DNA of 64,000 nucleotides from Trachythela sp. YZ-2020. Taxonomy: Eukaryota > Cnidaria > Anthozoa > Malacalcyonacea > Clavulariidae. Shown in pieces: positions 1 to 12,300 of the stretch. The notes under the pieces are model-generated. The model saw only the letters and a list, made by a program, of their open reading frames with translations, was not told the origin of the DNA and did no database searches. Position 1 is the first letter of the stretch. Every line of letters starts with the position of its first letter. The translations under genes were made by a program, and so were the position numbers. The stretch spans positions 3,004,001 through 3,068,000 of the forward strand of contig JADLSH010000379.1 of the NCBI GenBank assembly GCA_016169945.1. The letters run 5' to 3'.

Positions 1-546
1 AATCCTGATCCACGCTCGACTGTGCATAACTATGTTGCATCATCCATAATATGAGCATCCTCAACCCTAATTAAGAATACAACATTGGTTAACCATTCAC
101 ATAAACTGATGAATATAAAATGGCGCATCAAGGCTCATCAATTGAACGGTGCGTTCTTAGTATAGGTACCGTGTATATACTATTCCACACGAAAAAACGC
201 ACAAGTTGGAACAAACCTGCAGGAGATTTGTACCATTAATGCTGTTTCAAAAACTTGTAATCAGGATGTGTTCGTACTGCTTGTTCCCAAGGTGTGGACA
301 AGTTGTCAACGGCTTGTTGACAACTTGCCACAAGGTTGTTGACTCAACAGACTCGTTACAAGTTGTTGTTATCGTCTTGCAATTCAACAACTTGTTAACA
401 AGTTGTGAGTGACAACCTTGTAGCAACTTGATAAAATAACAACATTGTTACAACTTGTTGACAAGCTTGCTATAAGCACTGCTATAATTTCCCAGGGCTA
501 CTACTATATATAAGCGCCTTGGGTTAGACTGTGCCACTTGAATTAC
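1..546. other. Region downstream of DPH6 exon 8
   Basis: This is either the last DPH6 intron or its 3' flank. It contains a CAAC/GTTG-rich dispersed repeat (about 192-476) and two possible terminal DPH6 exons at 61-66 and 30-59, of which neither is proven. No other coding sequence is visible. Confidence 0.5.
192..476 (+). repeat. Dispersed repeat rich in CAACTTGTTGAC-type motifs, copy 1
   Basis: A stretch made of repeated ACAACTTGTTGACAA and its complement, beginning with AAAACGCACAAGTT. A second copy with the same order of motifs lies at about 23596-23885 in the same orientation. The short open frame through it has no protein features. It looks like a low-complexity, partly self-complementary non-autonomous element. 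Confidence 0.75.
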
Positions 547-3500
547 CTGATCAGATTTATTTTCTAAGTGTATCTTTTTGAATTTCAAATAACCAACTGG
601 TGCAAAAGCATCATCAGAATGAATGACTATCTCTTGTGAATCACTGCAAAAAGGAAATGAAAGTGTCCGTCTGTAAGAGGTGTCTGCAGGGTCTTGGCTA
701 CGATTTTAGATTTGGGGAGTGTTTCTCAATTTCCAGGGAGTGTCCCTGTCAATTTCCCAAAACACCGTTTCAGTTCTACTCGCCAACGGCCTTTCTCAAT
801 TTGGACTTTTATGCATTGTTCTATATGCGTTACAACTAAATAATAGGCACCGTACGCTCATATTCTACACTATGACATTACAATTTTACTGTTATTTTAG
901 GGACTCTTGTTACTCTTCTCATAGAACAAGATCCAACTGCATGGATATTACCGAGCGCGTACCAGTCAAACGAGCAAAAACTCTCATCAACTCTCATCAA
1001 AATTTGAACCGGCTGAACCAAGGGCGAAAGTCCATCTCAAAAAGTGAAAAAGTTGGGGGGGGGGGGTGCAGGGTTCTCCATAGTTGTGAGCGGCGCGAGT
1101 AAAAGAGGAGTGAAGTATCTGAAATGCCATTTCCTGCATTTTGAGGGAAGATTTAAGCTTTTATAGAATTCTAAAGATTATAACAATAAAACGTCATATC
1201 AATTATAAAACACACCACTGTTCTTGTTTACAACAAAATGCCTTTCTTTCACACTTCTGTGTTTACAACAAAATGCCTTTACACAAACTCTAGGATTCTC
1301 CAGGTGGTAAACAGTAGTCGTGAAAACGATAGATTTTACCGGTTACCGCCTGATAAGGAGAACCCTGGGGATGGAGCCTGCTGATAGTTCTGGAGGCATG
1401 TAACACATTTAATGTTTTCGGGGCATTTCCGCATCATTTATAGACATCTCCCGACGGAAGCGTAACTTGGGTCTAAGCGTTAGGGATGTAGGCATGTTTT
1501 GCCCGACGAAAGGGCGTGAAGGGGCCGGCCAAAACCAAAATTGTCTATTGAGGCACCACGCTGCTAGCAGGATTGCGCAGGTATCGAAGGCTGTAGGGGG
1601 TATAGGGGCAGGCTCCTCAGAAAAAAATTGAAATCTAGAACGCCTGAAACGCCATTGATGAGAGTTGGCGGTGAAACGTCAGAGCAACTCTCATCCTCGT
1701 TTGACAGGGGTTTCATAAAACTTTTTTTAAGAAAATATAGAACTGTCCGTAATAGAGACGCCAGAGCCCGTATTAAGGTCTGACTGTTTACTTACATAAC
1801 AATTTTCTTCTTAAACAATGGACAGTCGAGTGTGAATGTTTCATACTCCCCACCTTCGCCGCATACATTGCAATCAAACTTCTCATTCTAGAAAGATGTG
1901 AACAAAATAGTTATATATTTTTACAAATACTGGTACACTGCATGTTATATATGTTTGTTGTTTGAGAGAATATAATATACTCACAATTTTAAGTAGATAA
2001 GGATACATTTCTGATATCGACTTTCCGAGATGTTTATTTGGTTCCAAACCTGCAATAATGGAGTGGGCCTTCGGTTTAATATGGTCGCTCGTCAGACACA
2101 CACACACAATTGCATACATAATTTTACGAAATATTTATCATTGCACATTCCATAAGCAATAGGGAGTCTTCTAGTCTGGAGACTACTGGTACCTCCCAGG
2201 AACATTTTACAAACGACACCCTTTAGATTGAATGAAAAGGACTGAAAATACAACCATGCCTGCCCAGGACTAACAGCAATCCACGACAAGATCAGGCTTT
2301 TTTCACATAAAAATTGCAAATAGTCCACAACTGATATGAAAAGTTTCAAACTAAAATACTTAAAGTTTCACAATCTAGATTGAAACTAAAGATGAGCCGA
2401 TCATCGGCAAAACATCGGCAGAGCGATTAACGGCTACTTTTTATCACAATCGGCCGATTGCCGTTCACTATCGGATCGGTCAGTCTCAGCATAATTTCCC
2501 GCGGACCAATCGATGTCGCCATTCCCAAGATGTGGATTTCACGACGTTAGGAATGTAGTCGCATCCCTGAATTTTTGACGCGAAAACGTGACACGTTATT
2601 TCGGGCGAGAGGAAGCATCCGCAGTTTTGGTAATACTTGCCTATTTTCTGTTTGTATTGTACTTTTATTGTGTTCAAAATAGAGAGTTTTCTTGATGGCA
2701 ACCTCTCATTGCGAAATTTGCGAGTTGAGTCGAGTAAAACACTTAAATTACAATTCGACAAAACGTGAGCATCAGGTAAACCAATAATCGGTTTTCCCGA
2801 TTTATCGGCCGATGGTGGCCATGTATCGGCTCTTGAACAATCGGTATCGGAAATCGGCTCTTTTTAATATCGGCTCATCTCTAATTGAAACCGTCCTATA
2901 TGGCTATATACAGAATTTTCAAATGATATCACTGCACATTTTTACTGTTTATCACTGCACATTTTTACTGTTTATCACTGCACATTTTTACTGTTTATCA
3001 CTGCACATTTTTACTGTTTATCACTGCACATTTTTACTGTTTATCACTGCACATTTTTACTGTTTATCACTGCACATTTTTACTGTTTATCACTGCACAT
3101 TTTTACTGTTTATCACTGCACATTTTTACTGTTTATCACTGCCCACTTTCACCTTTTTATCACTACACAAATTGGTTATCACTGCACACTAAAATTAGGC
3201 ACAGTGTGCTCAATTGTTCTGTGACCTACCCATCGTGGCAACTTTAATGATAATTGCATCAATATGAGAATCAATCATCTCTTTAAGAAGCTCTTTCTGA
3301 TTTCGTTTCCAGAGATAAGCAAGAGAAGTTAGACCCAAACGTGAACACCTAAATTAAGATAAGGCCAATAATTATTTTTAACTTATTATTAATGACCTAC
3401 ACTTTCATCTTGACAAGTAAAATCATCTGGCATTAGACAGAGTAAAACTAGAGGGCACTCGGAGACTACGTACCTCCGTCAGCAAATTAAGCCAAGGATT

Positions 3501-6500
3501 CATGCATAACCATTAGCTTGCAATGCGCCCAGATGTGCCCTACTTCAGTATTTTACTCTGTCTAATGCCTGACGATTATACTCGTCAGTGGTAGGGTACT
3601 GCCAGTTAATGGGTTAACAAAACTATCTGCCAGTGTCCCTTGTTAATCCATTAGCTTGCAATGCGCCCAGATGTGCCCTACTTCAGTATTTTACTCTGTC
3701 TAATGCCTGACGATTATACTCGTCAGTGGTAGGGTACTGCCAGTTAATGGGTTAACAAAACTATCTGCCAGTGTCCCTTGTTAATCCATTAGCTTGCAAT
3801 GCGCCCAGATGTGCCCTACTTCAGTATTTTACTCTGTCTAATGCATGACGATTATACTCGTCAGTGGTAGGGTACTGCCAGTTAATGGATTAACAAAACT
3901 ATCTGCCAGTGTCCCTTGTTAATCCATTAGCTTGCAACGCGCCCAGATGTGCCCTACTTCAGTATTTTACTCTGTCTAATGCCTGACGATTATACTCGTC
4001 AGTGGTAGGGTACTGCCAGTTAATGGGTTAACAAAACTATCTGCCAGTGTCCCTTGTTAATCCATTAGCTTGCAATGCGCCCAGATGCACCCTGCTTTAG
4101 TATTTTACTCTGTCTAATGCCAGACGATTTTACTCGTCGAAATTATGCTGTGGTAGGGTACTGCCAGTTAATGGGTTAACAAAATTATCTGCCAGTGTCC
4201 CTTGTTACTGTAATCCATTAGCTCGCAATGCGCCCAGATGCGCCCTACTTTAGTATTTTACTCTGTCTAATGCCAGACAATTTTACTTGTCAGTTGTAGG
4301 TTACTGCCAGTTAATGGGTTAACAAAACTATCTGCCAGTGTCCCTTGTTAATCCATTAGCTTGCAATGCGCCCAGATGCACCCTACTTTAGTATTTTACT
4401 CTGTCTAATGCCAGACAATTTTACTCGTCAGTGGTAGGGTACTGCCAGTTAATGGATAAATTATATATGCACTAATTACACATTCAGTTCCTTTTAGATT
4501 GGAAAACATGACAAAATTTTGTAAATTTCTCAACCAATTTTCATCCAAATTGGACCAAAATGTAATCAATTTGTCCTAGCTTATATGGCATTTAGCTCCA
4601 CAGATTTTCAATACATAATATTACAGTCGTGCCAATAGAAGCATTCCGAAAAATCTGTTCATTTCCTAACTTCGAGCAGTTCCTCTGATCAGTACCTCAA
4701 GAATTGGAGGAAGTTCCTTAAAATGTTCCTTAGCTTCAACAATTTTCGGAACGCTTCTATTGGCACAAGTGTAAAATATTTGATATTTTTTCAGTTATCG
4801 TGCTCACAGACAAACACACACACACACAAAAACAAACCTAGGTGTAAAACTAAAACATAATAGCAACGTAAGGTGCATTGCAGCATAACAAGTTATAGCA
4901 ACAAGAGAGCATCACAAGGCTCATCAGCTGGGTATATATCAATGAACAAACTTACACATTCTCAACTCGAACTCTTTGGTAATCAGATAATATAGCACCT
5001 GAAGAAACTCCTTCTATATGAACTTGTGCCTAAAGTTGTAGGAAAAAGAACAACAGATTGGTGACTAGGTCACATTAATTAGGTGCTTAGGTTGAAGGTT
5101 GAAGGCCAAAGTCCCTAGACATTCAAAGTTACCCCTAGCTACTAAGCTTCCTCTATCTATTTTATGGGGGAGGGGCTTATTGGAGTGGGCAGCTTATATT
5201 GCGAGCTCTGCATACCATATTTCGAACTTTGTGGTCAGGTGTATGACAATTAGAGTATTAGACCCTTGGTCAAATTTCACATAAAATTTGTAAATTAAAT
5301 ATCATCAACTTCAAGACAACTCCATGTGATATTTCAAAAGGCAGATGCTGAATACGCTCCGTGAATATGAAAATGTACTCTAATTTGACAGGTTATACTT
5401 GAAGGGTTCTTTAATCTTACCACTTGCACCACTAGTTAAAAACAATGTGTGAAATTGTGTGAGAAAGAGCTATTAAAGCTAACAACGTGTGCCGGGCTTT
5501 CTCCTACGTGTGAAAGGCATGAAATGACATTCAAATGTGCAAGTTAATAAATCTATGTATTTCTTTGTTGTAAAGTGGTTAAAGGAGGCTAAGTAACAGA
5601 GGGGAGGGGCTAATTACTAGAAATGGGTGGCCTATTCGAGTGGGGGACTTAATAGAGGATTTAGGGTAATATATTATTACCTACCATAACCTCTTTCAAA
5701 AGTTCATATAAGTCTTCTACTTCATCTTTGTCATTGACGTTGTAATCTTTGCCTTGCTCGACAGGATTTCCTTGAATTGTGCGTCGAAACAACGGCAAGC
5801 CCATGGCTTCGGAGTATAGCTCTATCGCATCATGACCAACAGTTTGGTACATGTAGCTGTCCATTTCATCTGAGAATACAAACAAAAAAACTTAGGGGTC
5901 ATCGGCAAGACAGGTAGGCGTCACCTCACAATTGCAGACTTGTTCCGCGAGTGTTTCACCTCCGACCCCATCGCACACCAGTTTTCAGGGCTTGAAATAT
6001 GACAGACAGGCGCCAGTCACATTGTCCAGTCAAACTTGTTTTTGCTCAGACTCGTTTTAGGTCAGTCAAATATACTGCCATAAACGAATCCTTGTAATAG
6101 TCACGTTTATTTATTCATCTATTTAAGCTTATTTAGAAATGGTAGTCGTTTCAAGGGGTGATTTGTGTATACACACAAAATCTCTACTAAATTCATTTAC
6201 ATATTATTACAATTTGTAAAATTAACATTGAAAACGATAGATACATATTAAGTGTAGGTTCAGTTACATAAAAAGTGCCATAATGCTTCTCTCCAAGTTA
6301 CAGTAATAATATTCATTAAAGTTTTGAAGATTTCCTTTTAAAGCATATGAACTGACCAGACAACCAAGGATTCGTTTGGTCAATACACAACTCTGGCCAG
6401 ACAATGTCCATTGACCGGCTGTTATTTCAAGCTCTGGTTTTCACAAACTACAGTTTCATCCCAGTGATTTTGTAATCATGATTCCTCGCTAACCTCTCCT

Positions 6501-7511
6501 CCCACTGCATTACAAGTTGGCAATTGAGGACTGGAATTTATCTGTTGACAGCTCCTTAATAGCTTGGATCATACCCTTCAATGTTATTTAGAGAAAGGGG
6601 TTATTGTCGATTTCAGCATTTGATTGGCTGCTTTTTCTCTAATACCCAATCAGAGGCTTTGTTTAAAAATTTGCTTGTGAATTTCATTATGAACTTTTGA
6701 ACTTCGCAACAAATTTGCAAAGTTTGAAGCATTTCAGTGAAAAGTTAGTTGAAATCGACAATAATGGGATAAGCAGCAACCAGAACTCATCTCAAACAAG
6801 CTAGCTGTCTTACAGACCGATATATTTCATGGGTCTGTACCGGGTTTGAGGGATGGGCTAATATTTTGAGTGGGATTCAGGATTTTAAGAAAAATATGAA
6901 GTAGGTCCACGTAATCTCTCTCCAACGTATGTTGAAAGTAACGTCAAATGACCCGTTATACTGCACAAAGTTGTGATTTTGTAATACAATTTACAGTATC
7001 GGCGATTTAGAAACACGATTTAGAAGTTTGATCATTCATTGCGTATGTAAAAGGCATGTTTTGAGCAAATTTTTAATCGCAAAGGACCTTCTGCTATTTT
7101 GTGCTTAGTGGAAAAACAAACATAGGACAAATAAGCGAGCAGAGAAAATTATGCTTCCAAGGCTGAAATTTACGCTTTTTAACAATATTCAAATTTGACA
7201 CACGTGCAAAATCAAATATACCAAAGTACAAAACAAATTCACTCAGAAATAACAATTATAACAAACCATATTTAAAATATAGCACAATTCAATAACTTCT
7301 ACGTTAACACACCTGTATTTTGCGGTGGTTTTAGATTAGCCAGCGCTACAATTTCATGTCCATGTGCAACACATTGTAGCATATTATAGCAACTGTCCTT
7401 TCCGCCACTAAAAACAAGGTAAAACATATTTAAACATCACAAAAACGAGTTAAAGAATAAAGGAACATATGTATAGAATGATATTTACCTTATTAGAGCA
7501 ACAACTTTCAT
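547..7511 (-). CDS. DPH6: Diphthine-ammonia ligase, eight exons found, 3' end uncertain
   Basis: Catalyses the last step of diphthamide synthesis, the ATP-dependent amidation of diphthine on elongation factor 2, in the cytosol. Exons on the minus strand, in order: 7489-7511, 7313-7407, 5685-5869, 4956-5029, 3230-3348, 1985-2049, 1796-1887, 547-643. All have GT-AG junctions and the frame closes throughout (250 codons). The protein starts MKVVALISGGKDS, which carries the PP-loop ATP-pyrophosphatase motif SGGKDS at residues 8-13. Later come [35 protein letters not shown] and the family motif [16 protein letters not shown] (about residues 197-212). The last codons read here end LENKSDQ. Human DPH6 is 267 residues, so only a few codons are missing. 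A terminal exon may be 61-66 (Gly-stop) or 30-59 (nine codons, stop at 30-32), or may lie outside. Introns hold a 138-bp tandem array, a 23-bp minisatellite and a hAT-like element. Confidence 0.95.
940..1015 (-). repeat. Fragment of the GCCCCGGTCAAACGAG element family
   Basis: The block GGATATTACCGAGCGCGTACC, interrupted here only for quoting, continues into AGTCAAACGAG and AACTCTCATCAACTCTCATC. It matches the middle of the copy at 47893-48152 in reverse orientation. A second scrap of the same family lies at about 1652-1720 (GATGAGAGTTGG, CATCCTCGTTTGACAGGGG). Confidence 0.65.
2387..2883. mobile_element. hAT-like miniature element with perfect 8-bp target duplication
   Basis: Terminal inverted repeats TAAAGATGAGCCGAT and ATCGGCTCATCTCTA bound 497 bp. 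The flanks are identical 8-mers ATTGAAAC at 2379-2386 and 2884-2891. An 8-bp duplication with these ends is the signature of a hAT-superfamily insertion. No transposase frame is present, so it is non-autonomous. It sits in a DPH6 intron. A relative with TAGGGATGAGCCGAT ends lies at 17399-17844. Confidence 0.88.
2927..3190 (+). repeat. 23-bp minisatellite
   Basis: About ten tandem copies of a 23-bp unit, CACTGCACATTTTTACTGTT plus TAT, degenerating at the right end. It directly abuts the right target duplication of the hAT-like element and lies in a DPH6 intron. The open frame across it is a by-product of the repeat. Confidence 0.9.
3511..4456 (+). repeat. 138-bp tandem array built from a TTAACCCATTA-type miniature element
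   Basis: Seven copies start at 3511, 3649, 3787, 3925, 4063, 4216 and 4354. The spacing is 138 bp except for one of 153 bp. Each unit contains CATTAGCTTGCAATGCGCCC, TATTTTACTCTGTCTAATGC and CAGTTAATGGGTTAAC. Single copies of the unit occur elsewhere (52071-52176, and parts at 18290-18455, 20040-20340 and 60130-60360). This locus is therefore a dispersed element that became tandem inside a DPH6 intron. Confidence 0.9.
6601..6764. mobile_element. Small inverted-repeat element
   Basis: Ends TTATTGTCGATTTCA and TGAAATCGACAATAA are inverted copies bounding about 164 bp with no coding content. It lies in the DPH6 intron between exons 2 and 3. I could not define a target duplication. Confidence 0.6.
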
Positions 7512-8210
7512 GATTTAAAGGAAAAAATCACAGAAAAAATCGGGACAACATCCTAATAAATTGAAAATACCTCCAAAACACCACGTGACCATGGTCGTCC
7601 CAGTTTTTCCGCGTGACCGCTCACAAAACGAAACTTAATTAGTTCAAATTAGTTCACTAACCAAACACCTACTAACTTCTACTAACAAGGTTATCAGCTT
7701 TTGACGACAGAGCACCATAGCGCAGGAAAGGGCGTCAATCCTGAGGGAGATGGAGGGGACGAATCCCGCCCACTTTTTGGGCAGAGGGGGATTATGTAAT
7801 TATACAGCCCCCCCCCACTTTGGCTTATACGACATTGATCATCAGAATTCTGTAAAATCTTCTCCCAAAGTGTATGAAATTGTATGAAATGGCATATCAG
7901 AGATTCTAGATTTTCTGGGAGCATGACCCCATACTTCCAGTGCCCTCGTGCTTTCGGCACTCGATACCTGCCCTTTCGTCGGGCAAAATGAACCCAATCT
8001 CGTACCCAGAGCCATGAGTATAATGGCTCTGGGTACGATTGAAATGAACCCTAATGCTTAGACCCAAGTTTCGCTCCTATCGGGAAGTGTTTATCAGTCT
8101 ATAAATGATGCGGAAATCACCTGAAAACGTTAAAAGTGATAAAATGCCTCCATAACTATTAGCAGGCTCAACCCCCCCCCCACTTTTTGAGATGGGTCCT
8201 CACCCTTGTG

Positions 8211-8370
8211 AATGGTTTCACATTTAGTGGAATCATTTCACGTTTATTCGAATCATTTCACGTTTATTCGAATCATTTCACGTTTATTCGAATCATTTCA
8301 CGTTTAGTCGAATCATTTCACGTTTAGTTGAACATTTCACATTTAGTTAAATCTTTTCACATTTAGTTAG
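8211..8370 (+). repeat. 20-bp minisatellite, about seven units
   Basis: Unit AATCATTTCACGTTTATTCG is repeated, drifting to TTTAGTCG and TTTAGTTG towards the right. It is in the intergenic space between DPH6 and ACTR3. Confidence 0.85.
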
Positions 8371-8466
8371 AGGCTTTGTTTACAAAACTGGTTGTGAATT
8401 TTAATTTGCAATTTTTCACACCGGTTGCAAATTGCTCAGAGCAATCTCCAAATCAAAATTGCAATA

Positions 8467-8566
8467 ACGTCCATTCATTTCACATTACGTCCATTCATTT
8501 CACATTACGTCCATTCATTTCACATTACGTCCATTCATTTCACATTACGTCCAATCATTTCACATT
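8467..8566 (+). repeat. 20-bp minisatellite, five units
   Basis: Exactly five units of ACGTCCATTCATTTCACATT, with one T-to-A change in the last unit. It shares the core CATTTCAC with the array at 8211-8370, so both may derive from one motif. Confidence 0.9.
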
Positions 8567-9343
8567 ATCCACGGAAACGAAAAGCAAACAAAATCATATC
8601 ATTATAAATGGCTTTACTTCAAAAAATATTTCCATAACAATTACAAAACACGTTTAGTTCTATTTATTAGTACGTTCTATTTATTGGTGGAAGAAATGCA
8701 GTTGTTGCAATTATAAATGGCAGTTGTTGCAATTATAAATGGCAGTTGTTGCAAATATAAATGGCAGTTATAGCGATAATCTTTACATATAACAATCAGC
8801 CTTCATTATAATTGCAACAAGGCTTACTAGTGGAGTTAAATCGGTTTGAGCTAAAAAGCTTGTCCTAACCAACCAGTTAAAATTTTGAATTGCATGCTAT
8901 CAATTTCAATCGAATTCAAATATCAATCAGTCGTAAAATTAACACAAATCTCCCCTCTCTCTAATTTAGAACTGCCTATCTTCCAACGATATACAGTACC
9001 GTTCAGAAATAACCTAACGAAAATGCTGGTTTTTGTTATGCGTTAGCTCCTTGAATCAACATCAGCTAGACCGCAGCGTTACTGCAGCAAAATCGCGATC
9101 GAACTTCAACCAAACCGCGAGGCGCCGCAGCTACAACGCAATCAAACCGCAGCTTTACCGCATCTGAACTGCGACCCTACGCCGACCGCAGTGTTAGGTC
9201 AATTCTGTGCGGTATTGTAGTAGCCAGATAGTCTTTAATTACCCAATTTCCGTCTGGCATTTATATATCACAGTGATTTTATCATAGAGTAACGTATATC
9301 TAAGTTGAATTATTATTAACTGGGATTTTACAACTTGTATTCT

Positions 9344-12300
9344 CTAACTCATGACGCCAAATACAGGATTATGACGACAGATACTTGGACCGATTTCGTC
9401 ATATTGTGCTTTCGTGTGACATACAGAGTAGAATTCGGGCTAGAAAGAATGATATTAAGTATTTGTTAGTAGCCAGTGAAAGAACAAAACTACGACAGAA
9501 AACATAGTCATATCTAAAAAAGGCAAGCAACTTTATTCTCTTAAGATCATATATATGTGGTTATCCATGGATGGATCCAGCTTGATCTGGTAAGGGGGAG
9601 GTGCTGATTGGGCGCTGGTCATGAAGCAGGGTGTCACTGTCGACTGAGTGCATCATCACTGAGAACACCCGGCAGGGGCTCAGCTTGCCAGAATATTTTT
9701 GAAAAATAGGAGGACCCCAATGGCCCAATATTTTATTTTTGTTTGATAAATGCTCTGCCAAATCCAAAATTTGGATTTGATATGGAAATTCCCCCCCCCC
9801 CACCCCCTTGGCCAAAGCTAGGAGGGGTGTGCACCCCCCTGTACCCCCCAGTAAATCCATCCCTGTGGTTATGGTGGTCAACCGGCAGTTATCAGAGTGA
9901 GAAAGTACTGATAATTTTCTTGCCCTTATAAGTGTGAACAGTTTTTAAGCTGACCACCATCTGCTGTCCCGTAACACCGACTGAAACCAACCAATAATAG
10001 GCAGAAGTTTGAAATGTTTTCAAATACTTACTGTCGAGGCAAGCATACTACCACCAAACCAGACAGCATAACGTTGCATGTGATGGGTGATCACTTGAAC
10101 ATCCACTGGTTTAGGCTGAAGCAAAGTAGAAAATTGGCAAAGCAATATTAGTATTGTTACCTATATTTAGAAATACATACAGTACACCGTATAGTTGACC
10201 AACTCTCAACTATCATTTTTGGGTGCGTGGATAGTAGCACCAACCCGATAGTCAGGGTCTCCCCCCCCCTGTAGTATGCAGTTGTCTGACTATAATTTCG
10301 CCTCAGTCGCATGTGAGAAGAGTGCTTCCTGTTTGTACTACGGTTTCCTCCTGTAGTAACATTGGACTAATAATGCATATCTTTACCTTTACCATATTCT
10401 TTTACCGAGTCTAATAGTCTTTATTATATACACAAGCTCTGGATATGAGGTATTCTGCAATCTGATTGGTTCTCTACTAGCAGGATATTAGCTCATATCC
10501 TGCTAGTAGAGAAAAGTAGAAAAATGACTGGCAGATTTGGACAATTAAATGAAGAGGAAATTCAAGTTGTAGTTGAAAAAAGTACGCCAAAATGTTCTAT
10601 TCATATCCAGAGCTTGTGTATATAATAAAACAGTTATTCTACTCACTCTCGTCGTATATGACTGATAGCCGACTCGGCGCTATCGCGCCTCGTCGGCTAT
10701 CAGCTCATATACGACTCGAGTTCGCAGAATAACTGTTAAATAGCGAATATCAGTGATTACAGTTTACCTTAATCTTTCCGCCACTCAACTGCTCACTTAA
10801 CTTGAGACGCCAATCGACTACCCTCTTCACATCTCGTTGAAGACGACGTCCAAAATCTCGGAACATTGTAGAACCACCAGATAACACGATATTCTTAATT
10901 AGAATTAGAAGATAACTTAAGCCCCGGTCAAACGAGGATGAGAGTAATTGAGAGTTGATGAGAGTGATTGAGAGTTGATGAGAGTGATTGAGAGTTGATG
11001 AGAGTGATTGAGAGTTGATGAGAGTGATTGAGAGTTGATGAGAGTGATTGAGAGTTGATGAGAGTGATTGAGAGTTGATGAGAGTGATTGAGAGTTGATG
11101 AGAGTGATTGAGAGTTGATGAGAGTGATTGAGAGTTGATGAGAGTGATTGAGAGTTGATGAGAGTGATTGAGAGTTGATGAGAGTGATTGGGAGTTGATG
11201 AGAGTGATTGAGAGTTGATGAGAGTGATTGAGAGTTGATGAGAGTGATTGAGAGTTGATGAGAGTGATTGAGAGTTGATGAGAGTGATTGAGAGTTGATG
11301 AGAGTTGATGAGAGTTGATGAGAGTGATTGAGAGTTGATGAGAGTGATTGAGAGTTGATGAGAGTGATTGAGAGTTGATGAGAGTGATTGAGAGTTGATG
11401 AGAGTAATTGAGAGTTGATGAGAGTGATTGAGAGTTGATGAGAGTGATTGAGAGTTGATGAGAGTGATTGGGAGTTGATGAGAGTGATTGAGAGTTGATG
11501 AGAGAGTTGATGAGAGTGGATGAGAGTGATTGAGAGTTGATGAGAGTGATTGAGAGTTGATGAGAGTGATTGAGAGTTGATGAGAGTGATGATGAGAGTG
11601 ATTGAGAGTTGACGAGAGTGATTGAGAGTTGATGAGAGTGATTGAGAGTTGATGAGAGTTGATGAGAGTTGATGAGAGTGATTGAGAGTTGATGAGAGTG
11701 ATTGAGAGTTGATGAGAGTGATTGAGAGTTGATGAGAGTGATTGAGAGTTGATGAGAGTGATTGAGAGTTGATGAGAGTGATTGAGAGTTGATGAGAGTG
11801 ATTGAGAGTTGATGAGAGTGATTGAGGTTGATGAGAGTGATTGAGAGTTGATGAGAGTGATTGAGAGTTGATGAGAGTGATTGAGAGTTGATGAGAGTGA
11901 TTGAGAGTTGATGAGAGTGATTGAGAGTTGATGAGAGTGATTGAGAGTTGATGAGAGTGATTGAGAGTGATTGAGAGTTGATGAGAGTGATTGAGAGTTG
12001 ATGAGAGTGATTGAGAGTTGATGAGAGTGATTGAGAGTTGATGAGAGTGATTGAGAGTCGCAGCTCGCGTTTGACCGCCAACTCTCTCATCAACTTTGAG
12101 CTGTCCAGTCAACTCTCATGCAACTCTTGTTTTCGTTTAACCGGGGGATGAGAGTTGATGAAACTCTCATGCAAACTCTCGCTTGTAAACTCTTATCCTC
12201 GTTTGACCGGGTCGTTAATTGAACATAATCAGCAACGGACATTAGAAGGTGAAGGAGGCGACCACGCCCACTTCAATAATTCTCTAACACCTTCGAGCTT

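Larger units (their letters stand above)
7512..9343. other. Intergenic region between DPH6 start and ACTR3 stop
   Basis: No gene seen. It should hold the DPH6 promoter and the ACTR3 3' untranslated region. It contains a palindrome built on CTCGTACCCAGAGCC at about 7987-8040 and two 20-bp minisatellites. There is also a short run of about 22-bp repeats at 8689-8770 (GCAGTTGTTGCAATTATAAA). Confidence 0.7.

Noticed and set aside
2812..3192. 126-codon plus-strand frame with repeated HCTFLLFIT
   Set aside because: Direct translation of the 23-bp minisatellite.
10928..12112. Minus-strand frames of 394 and 447 codons with [20 protein letters not shown] cycles
   Set aside because: Satellite readings. 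Only the last 42 codons before the donor of the longer one are real, and these are ACTR3 exon 14 entered by splicing.
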